The translations under genes and the position numbers were made by a program. Positions 7,245-10,544 of a stretch of 10,544 nucleotides of DNA are shown in pieces. Every line of letters begins with the position of its first letter. Position 1 is the first letter of the stretch. The stretch is from Solirubrobacterales bacterium 70-9. GTDB lineage: Bacteria; Actinomycetota; Thermoleophilia; Solirubrobacterales; 70-9. The notes under the pieces are model-generated. The model had not been told where the DNA came from and made no database searches. It worked only from the letters and a program-made list of their open reading frames with translations. The stretch is from contig MKSH01000103.1 of assembly GCA_001898095.1 (NCBI GenBank), forward strand, positions 636 to 11,179, given 5' to 3'.

Positions 7245-8627
7245 CTACACTTTCTGGAAGTTGCTCCCGTCGATATCGAACGTGGCGCGAACTTCGGGCA
7301 GCTTCGGCAGCACGGTGCCGGTGGCGAGCACGTTCTCCTGGTGTTCGAAGGCCTGCGTCTTCAGGTCCATCTTCACCGAACCCAGGTTCGAGCCCTTACC
7401 TCCGCGGACGGCCCAGAATTCCGGATGTTCTTCGACCGCCTTCACCCAGTGTTCGCCCGGTTCGGTGGGATCGGCGCCGGCCTTGATGATCTGCATGACC
7501 AGCTGCCAGACGTGGAAGGTGTTTTCGTAGTAGATCGTCGAGTAGGTGGTGGGATAGGTGCCGAACTCTTCTTCGTACTGTTCGACGTAGTATTTTTCCC
7601 AAGCGCTTTCTTTCCGTTCCGGATCGAAGTACACACCGGTGAAGTTGAAGCTGGTGGCCGCGCTGCCGGCGGCGGTGCTGGTGTCGGGCACCCAGTCGTA
7701 GCCATAGATGTCGGCTTCGATGCCCGACGCAGCGAACTGTTTGACGAAGGTTCCGACCTGGGCGCCGAACATGGTGACCAGGATCGCCTGCGGATTCTGC
7801 GAGCGTAGTTCACTGATCTGGGCCGAGAAATCGGTCTGGGTGTAGTCGGAGAAGAGCACCTCGCCGGCACTTTCGAGGCCACCTTCTTCGACCGCCCCGG
7901 TGATGAACTTACGGTAGCCTTCGATCGTCTTGGCGTCGGTGTCCTGGAGGAATGAGGTCACCCGCTTCACTTCCGGCGTCTCCGATTTGATGTATTCGAT
8001 CACGCCGGGAGTCTGCAGGCCGGTCACCGTCGTCATCACGTAGTACCAGGGGACCGAAGCCAAGGCGGCTGCCGCCGAAGCGCCGCCGTCCAGCGCGAGG
8101 ATTTCGAACTGTTCGTAGAACGGGTTCTCGGACTGCGAGTTCGCCGCGAAGCTGGTCAACAGCACCGGGGTGTGTTCGGCGCCGAATTCACGCATGTAGC
8201 CAGGGGTCTTCGAGGTGTCGCCGCCGCCGTTGTCGCGCGGCTGGAAGTTGAAGCTCGGGCCGCCGGCTTCGCTGATGTGCCGCATCGCGAGCTTGATTCC
8301 CCGGAGGAAGTCCTTGCCGTAGGCACTCGCGGCAGCCCCGGACAGGGCCCCGGCGCCACCGAGGGTGACGGTCAGGCCCTGCCCGGCAGCTTCGCCGCTG
8401 GGGGTTCCGAGCAACTTCGACAACGGACTGTTGCCGGCTGCGCTCGGAGTGGTGGTCGCGGTGGTGGAGGAAGAAGAGGAGGAGGAGGAGGAAGAGGAGC
8501 TGGAACCGCAAGCTGCGAGCACGCCCGCGGCTGAACCCGCCAACGCGAGTGCCCCGGCGCTTTTCATCAGGTGACGCCGAGTCAGCCCGGGAGTCACATC
8601 GTCCGGCCCGCGATCCGTGATCGTCAT
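7245..8627 (-). CDS. ABC transporter substrate-binding lipoprotein (type 1 periplasmic-binding fold) with Tat signal
   Basis: This 460-residue solute-binding protein should deliver ligand to LivH/LivMG. The N-terminus combines a twin-arginine motif TRRHLMK (16-22), a hydrophobic core (about 24-36) and a lipobox LAAC (37-40). It is therefore predicted to be exported folded by Tat and anchored by a lipidated Cys40. A run of 13 serines (42-54) plus a Thr-rich stretch forms a flexible tether. The body (from about 85) has the LivJ-like start of the family, with YGKDFLRGIKLAMRHISEAGG (103-123; GIKLAMRHIxEAGG type) followed by DNGGG (132-136). Length is near that of LivJ-like relatives plus the tether. 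The ATG at 8627 is preceded by AAGGAGG ten bases away. The ligand is unknown; the neighbouring CoA ligase and crotonase make an organic acid plausible (inference). Confidence 0.93.
   Translation of the reverse strand: MTITDRGPDDVTPGLTRRHLMKSAGALALAGSAAGVLAACGSSSSSSSSSSSSSTTATTTPSAAGNSPLSKLLGTPSGEAAGQGLTVTLGGAGALSGAAASAYGKDFLRGIKLAMRHISEAGGPSFNFQPRDNGGGDTSKTPGYMREFGAEHTPVLLTSFAANSQSENPFYEQFEILALDGGASAAAALASVPWYYVMTTVTGLQTPGVIEYIKSETPEVKRVTSFLQDTDAKTIEGYRKFITGAVEEGGLESAGEVLFSDYTQTDFSAQISELRSQNPQAILVTMFGAQVGTFVKQFAASGIEADIYGYDWVPDTSTAAGSAATSFNFTGVYFDPERKESAWEKYYVEQYEEEFGTYPTTYSTIYYENTFHVWQLVMQIIKAGADPTEPGEHWVKAVEEHPEFWAVRGGKGSNLGSVKMDLKTQAFEHQENVLATGTVLPKLPEVRATFDIDGSNFQKV
8466..8499. repeat. 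All-purine (plus strand) trinucleotide-like tract encoding a serine run
   Basis: Thirty-four consecutive purines on the plus strand, built from GGA and AGA units, encode most of the serine run after the lipobox of the binding protein. Length changes in steps of three would lengthen or shorten the tether without a frameshift. Confidence 0.8.
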
Positions 8628-8654
8628 TTTCTTGCTTCCTCCTTGCGGGGTCGA

Positions 8655-8682
8655 ATCATCGAAATGCGCAGCAAGGCGTCAA
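8655..8682 (-). promoter_or_regulatory. Candidate promoter for the binding-protein/liv operon
   Basis: On the minus strand TTGACG (8682-8677) and GATGAT (8660-8655) are separated by 16 bases, and the latter ends 27 bases before the binding-protein ATG. The fit to a housekeeping promoter is good at -35 and partial at -10. No GG-N10-GC sigma-54 arrangement was seen in the gap. Confidence 0.3.
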
Positions 8683-8755
8683 CGACCACTGCGTGACCCA
8701 AACGAGGGACCTCCTGCGCGATGTAGCGAGGATCGCAACCCCAACTGGCGCCGCG

Positions 8756-8772
8756 TGTCCCAGATTGAGACA
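8756..8772. promoter_or_regulatory. Near-palindrome TGTCTCA-N3-TGGGACA, candidate operator upstream of the importer operon
   Basis: Read on the minus strand the site is TGTCTCAATCTGGGACA, an inverted repeat with one mismatch. It has the same arms and three-base spacing as the palindrome at 3723-3739. It lies about 73 bases upstream of the candidate -35 box and 128 bases upstream of the binding-protein ATG, a place suited to an activator site. Confidence 0.45.
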
Positions 8773-8793
8773 GTGGCCTGGCCGACCCGGTAA

Positions 8794-8808
8794 GCCCGGT
8801 TTGCGGGC
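8794..8808 (-). terminator. Small GC-rich hairpin downstream of the crotonase gene
   Basis: GCCCG-GTTTG-CGGGC forms five G-C pairs 47 bases after the crotonase stop, in the gap before the importer operon. It may end the crotonase transcript. No T run follows, so the call is weak. Confidence 0.25.
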
Positions 8809-8855
8809 CATTTGTGGATCGGGAAGCTGTTTTCGTGCGCCTTCGGCGACGCTCG

Positions 8856-9626
8856 TCAGACGCCCCGCCAACGCGGCGGGCGCTTCTCGACGAACGAGTG
8901 CAGGCCCTCCTGCGCGTCCTCGGAGGCGAGCACACGCTCCCGCACCGGCGCCTGGGACGCGAACGCATCCTCCTCGTCCTTGCCGAACGAGCGAACCGCG
9001 ATCTCCTTGCTCGCCTCGACCGCGATCGGACCGTTCGCGACGATCCGCTCGGCCAGCTCGAGAGCCGCGGTCAATGCCTCTCCGTCGGCGACCAGCTTGT
9101 TGACGAGGCCTGCCGCGGCGGCGCTCTCGGCGTCGATCGGGTCTCCGGTCAGGATCATCTCCATCGCGAGTGCACGTGGGATCGCGCGGGTCAACCGGAT
9201 CAACCCGCCGCCGGCGGCGATCAGCGACCGCTTGACCTCAGGCAGCCCGAACCGCGCCGACCTGGCGGCCACGACCAGGTCACATGCCAGCACCATCTCG
9301 AAGCCGCCGGCGAGGGCCCATCCTTCGACCGCGGCGATCAGCGGCTTGCTCGGCGGCTTCGTCGTGATCCCGCCGATGCCCCTCCCGGCGAGGTCGGGAG
9401 AGTCGCCCGCCAGGAATGCCTTCAGATCCATGCCGGACGAGAAGTTCCCGCCCGCGCCGGTCAGGATGCCGACCCGCAGCTCCGGGTCTGCCTCGAGCAC
9501 GGCGACGGCCTCGGCGAGCGCTCGCGAGGTTGCTCCGTCGACCGCGTTGCGGACCTCGGGGCGGTCGATCACCATCACCAGCACCTGCCCCTCGCGGCTG
9601 ACCTTGATGTCGCCCTGAGGGCTCAT
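8856..9626 (-). CDS. Enoyl-CoA hydratase/isomerase (crotonase family)
   Basis: This 256-residue crotonase typically adds water to, or isomerises, the double bond of an enoyl-CoA, as in fatty-acid or side-chain beta-oxidation. The family opening IDRPEVRNAVDG (20-31), the oxyanion-hole segment NFSSGMDLKAF (61-71) and EGWALAGGFEMVLACD (101-116) are clear. Glu110 and Glu130 (in FGLPEVKRSL) match the two catalytic glutamates of classical hydratases, so hydration is a reasonable prediction. The C-terminus EGLHSFVEKRPPRWRG is characteristic. The ATG at 9626 is chosen because MSPxGxIxV begins the family fold. The in-frame extension to 9731 is not crotonase-like and overlaps a short ORF whose stop overlaps this ATG (ATGA), suggesting translational coupling. 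The acyl substrate is unknown. Confidence 0.92.
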   Translation of the reverse strand: MSPQGDIKVSREGQVLVMVIDRPEVRNAVDGATSRALAEAVAVLEADPELRVGILTGAGGNFSSGMDLKAFLAGDSPDLAGRGIGGITTKPPSKPLIAAVEGWALAGGFEMVLACDLVVAARSARFGLPEVKRSLIAAGGGLIRLTRAIPRALAMEMILTGDPIDAESAAAAGLVNKLVADGEALTAALELAERIVANGPIAVEASKEIAVRSFGKDEEDAFASQAPVRERVLASEDAQEGLHSFVEKRPPRWRGV

Positions 9627-9694
9627 CTCGATCCAGGTGAGCCGAACAGGCGTCGACGCAGGGCAACCATCCTTCCGAAATCCCCCGAAACCAT
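9623..9694 (-). CDS. Short 23-residue ORF coupled to the crotonase gene, leader peptide candidate
   Basis: On the minus strand the ATG at 9694 has AGGAG six bases upstream (9705-9701), one of the clearest ribosome sites in the window. The ORF encodes 23 residues, Arg-rich towards the end (VALRRRLFGSPGSR), and its TGA shares ATGA with the crotonase start. The crotonase itself has only a weak site, so this small ORF may serve to load ribosomes by coupling. It is out of frame with the crotonase. It could also be the stub of a former upstream gene or a site of a small indel. I recognise no homologue. Confidence 0.4.
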   Translation of the reverse strand: MVSGDFGRMVALRRRLFGSPGSR

Positions 9695-9705
9695 CGCTTT
9701 CTCCT

Positions 9706-9974
9706 GTGTCCCGGACCCTTCCTCCCTGCATAGCCTCCCAGATGACGGTCTCCGCCTCCAGGCGACGTCCCGCGGCCGGCGTCGGCTCGCGCCACTTGGC
9801 GCCGGGCTTGCAGTTTTAACCGCTCTCGCCAGATTGGGCACTAGCGCGTTTAAGTGCCCGAATCCCCGCATATCGGCGCATACCCCCGTCTATCCGCGAT
9901 TCCGCTCAGTCGTCTGATGGGGCCACATACCGCATCAGAAAGCCAAATCCCAGAGGTACAGAGGCCACATCCAC
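9706..9974. other. Gene-free stretch with inverted repeats
   Basis: No convincing gene is seen here. It would hold the promoter of the crotonase unit near its left end. Two stem-loops stand out. GGGCAC (9836-9841) pairs with GTGCCC (9854-9859) around a 12-base AT-containing loop. TCTGATG (9913-9919) pairs with CATCAGA (9933-9939), and the stem continues as GG/CC after a G-G mismatch. The octamer GGCCACAT is repeated at 9921 and 9963. Composition is visibly less GC-biased than in the genes to the left. Confidence 0.5.
9913..9939. repeat. Inverted repeat/stem-loop near the tRNA fragment
   Basis: TCTGATG and CATCAGA form seven pairs. Past one G-G mismatch, two more G-C pairs close a seven-base loop (CCACATA). 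It lies 36 bases before the tRNA-derived segment. It might be a terminator or part of an integration or insertion-element end; no T run is present. Confidence 0.35.
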
Positions 9975-10021
9975 CCTGCATCGCACCCAGGAGGTCGGCG
10001 GTTCGAATCCGCCTAGCTCCA
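9975..10021 (+). tRNA. 3' half of a tRNA-Ala (anticodon CGC), fragment; probable attachment-site remnant
   Basis: The segment matches standard tRNA positions 27 to 73 with exact spacing. It has an anticodon stem CCTGC/CCAGG (one C-C mismatch at 31-39), a loop ATCGCAC giving anticodon CGC, a five-base variable loop AGGTC, a perfect T stem GGCGG/CCGCC around TTCGAAT, and acceptor strand TAGCTCC plus discriminator A, as in bacterial tRNA-Ala. The 5' half (acceptor GGGGCTA, D arm) is absent upstream, so it is not a functional gene. Such 3' fragments are typical left-overs of integrases that use the anticodon-to-3'-end part of a tRNA gene as attachment site. The opposite-strand reading RRIRTADLLGAM is the usual false ORF over tRNA genes. 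Confidence 0.75.
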
Positions 10022-10134
10022 CTCTTTGAGGAAGCGCTGCAAACGTAGAGGTTGCCCGTTTCGACCACTCGTTTGAACGTCACCCCCTTAATCCCCCTGT
10101 ATTGGGCGCTAGATGATGATTCGCGAGAATCCCC
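10022..10134. other. Non-coding stretch between tRNA fragment and transposase remnant
   Basis: No gene is seen. Composition is relatively AT-rich for this window. A small hairpin GATTC-GCGA-GAATC occurs at 10118-10131 with a GNRA-type tetraloop. It may be part of a degraded element. Confidence 0.4.
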
Positions 10135-10392
10135 GTGGGCAAGGTGTTTGAAGCAGGGAGGTCGAAGCCGACGGTGCTGAAGCAACCGTCGACCGAAAGG
10201 CCACGACGCACGCGGACCTCGACACTCTCTGGTTTATGGATCGAGATCTACTTCGCGATCTTGCAACGCAAGGCGCTCACCCCGGACGACCTCGGCTCGC
10301 TCGATGAACTCACCGATCGACTGCTCGCCTTCCAGGCGCGTTACGCCGAGATCGCCCGGCCCTTCGAGCGGGCCTTCACCCGGGGGCCGTGA
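10135..10392 (+). pseudogene. Remnant of an IS630-type transposase (C-terminal end only)
   Basis: The 85-codon frame carries, from about codon 33 to 83, a segment strongly like the C-terminus of IS630-family DDE transposases. It reads IEIYFAILQRKALTP (36-50), then SLDELTDRLLAFQARY (55-70) and ARPFERAFTR (74-83). In intact family members this follows a SWLNQ(I/V)E motif whose Glu is the third catalytic acid. Here the motif is damaged to SGLWIE, with Glu37 kept. The first two catalytic aspartates and all upstream domains are missing, and the first 30 codons look unrelated. The ATG at 10135 is only the first possible start. This is a decayed insertion-sequence fragment, not a working transposase. 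Confidence 0.75.
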
Positions 10393-10544
10393 TGCCGGTC
10401 CCGGTCGCGGCGGCCGGCAACTGGGTCTCGGTGCGAACAATCTGTCAGGGCACGATCATGCAGTTCGATCGCGACAGCCGCGCCTCGCGCCGGCACTTCG
10501 TGCGTGCCCTGCCGTTGGTTCTCGACGAGCCGAGGCAAAGAAAG
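10392..10544 (+). CDS. Unidentified ORF start, 3' truncated by window edge
   Basis: An ATG at 10392, sharing one base with the stop of the transposase remnant, opens a frame of at least 51 codons that reaches the end of the window. The visible part begins MPVPVAAAGNWVSV and ends basic (LVLDEPRQRK). GTG at 10389 is an alternative start. I recognise no family, no ribosome site is convincing, and it may be chance reading of high-GC DNA. Confidence 0.22.
   Translation, partial: MPVPVAAAGNWVSVRTICQGTIMQFDRDSRASRRHFVRALPLVLDEPRQRK

Noticed and set aside
8466..8499. Repeat tract as a phase-variation switch
   Set aside because: The units are three bases long and in frame, so slippage would change only linker length and would not switch the gene off.
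8188..8534. Plus-strand frames with runs of Glu/Gly opposite the serine tract
   Set aside because: They only mirror the GGA/AGA-rich complement of the poly-Ser linker in the binding-protein gene.
8628..8855. Possible sigma-54 promoter upstream of the importer operon
   Set aside because: TTGC-like boxes occur, but no GG is found twelve bases before the GC in any of them, and the regulator lacks the sigma-54 contact loop.
9850..10185. 111-residue minus-strand ORF with SGARRIRTADLLGAM
   Set aside because: This string is the well-known false translation of the antisense strand of a tRNA 3' half; the real feature is the tRNA fragment.
1..10544. CRISPR array, toxin-antitoxin pair, phage-defence or biosynthetic cluster
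   Set aside because: No regularly spaced repeats, no nuclease, helicase or toxin-like small gene pairs, and no NRPS/PKS modules were seen; the ligase is a stand-alone CoA ligase.

Overview
The window is GC-rich bacterial DNA. The gene set suggests an actinobacterium-like (Actinomycetota) chromosome: a LivM-LivG fusion permease, a GAF-Fis regulator of AcoR type whose ATPase domain has lost the sigma-54 contact loop, a Tat-type lipoprotein and a short TatA. A Thermoleophilia/Solirubrobacterales source would fit, but that is inference and no marker gene fixes it.

Layout. Left, plus strand: the C-terminal 284 residues of a CaiC-like acyl-CoA ligase (5' end outside the window), overlapped by an acetoacetate-decarboxylase-like gene, then a 587-residue AcoR-like regulator. 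A GC-rich hairpin at 3477-3495 separates these from a convergent minus-strand cluster. Read in its transcription direction (right to left), that cluster is: a 23-codon ORF coupled to an enoyl-CoA hydratase, a 228-base gap, a Tat/lipoprotein substrate-binding protein, livH, fused livMG, livF and tatA. The right end (about 9700-10544) differs: no intact gene, the exact 3' half of a tRNA-Ala (positions 27-73, anticodon CGC), a decayed IS630-type transposase C-terminus and the start of an unidentified ORF that runs off the edge.

How it may work together. The transporter genes encode a complete HAAT (branched-chain-amino-acid-type) ABC importer. The flanking enzymes are a CoA ligase, a crotonase and an ADC-fold protein. 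Together they look like uptake, CoA activation and beta-oxidation-like breakdown of a small organic acid. The substrate cannot be read from the sequence. The AcoR-like protein is the obvious candidate regulator. A near-palindrome of the form YGTCTCA-N3-TGRGACR occurs in two intergenic gaps, before the binding-protein gene and before tatA, and is a candidate shared operator. The binding protein carries a twin-arginine signal, so having tatA directly behind the transporter may be functional.

The tRNA fragment suggests that the right-hand side is an attachment-site scar of an integrative element. By the usual geometry of tRNA-targeted integration, the element would lie to the left, possibly including the catabolic cluster. 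No unmistakably new system is visible. The most original signals are the two matching palindromes, the ATPase-degenerate regulator, the ADC-like enzyme with a changed active-site neighbour, the coupled leader ORF and the tRNA scar.
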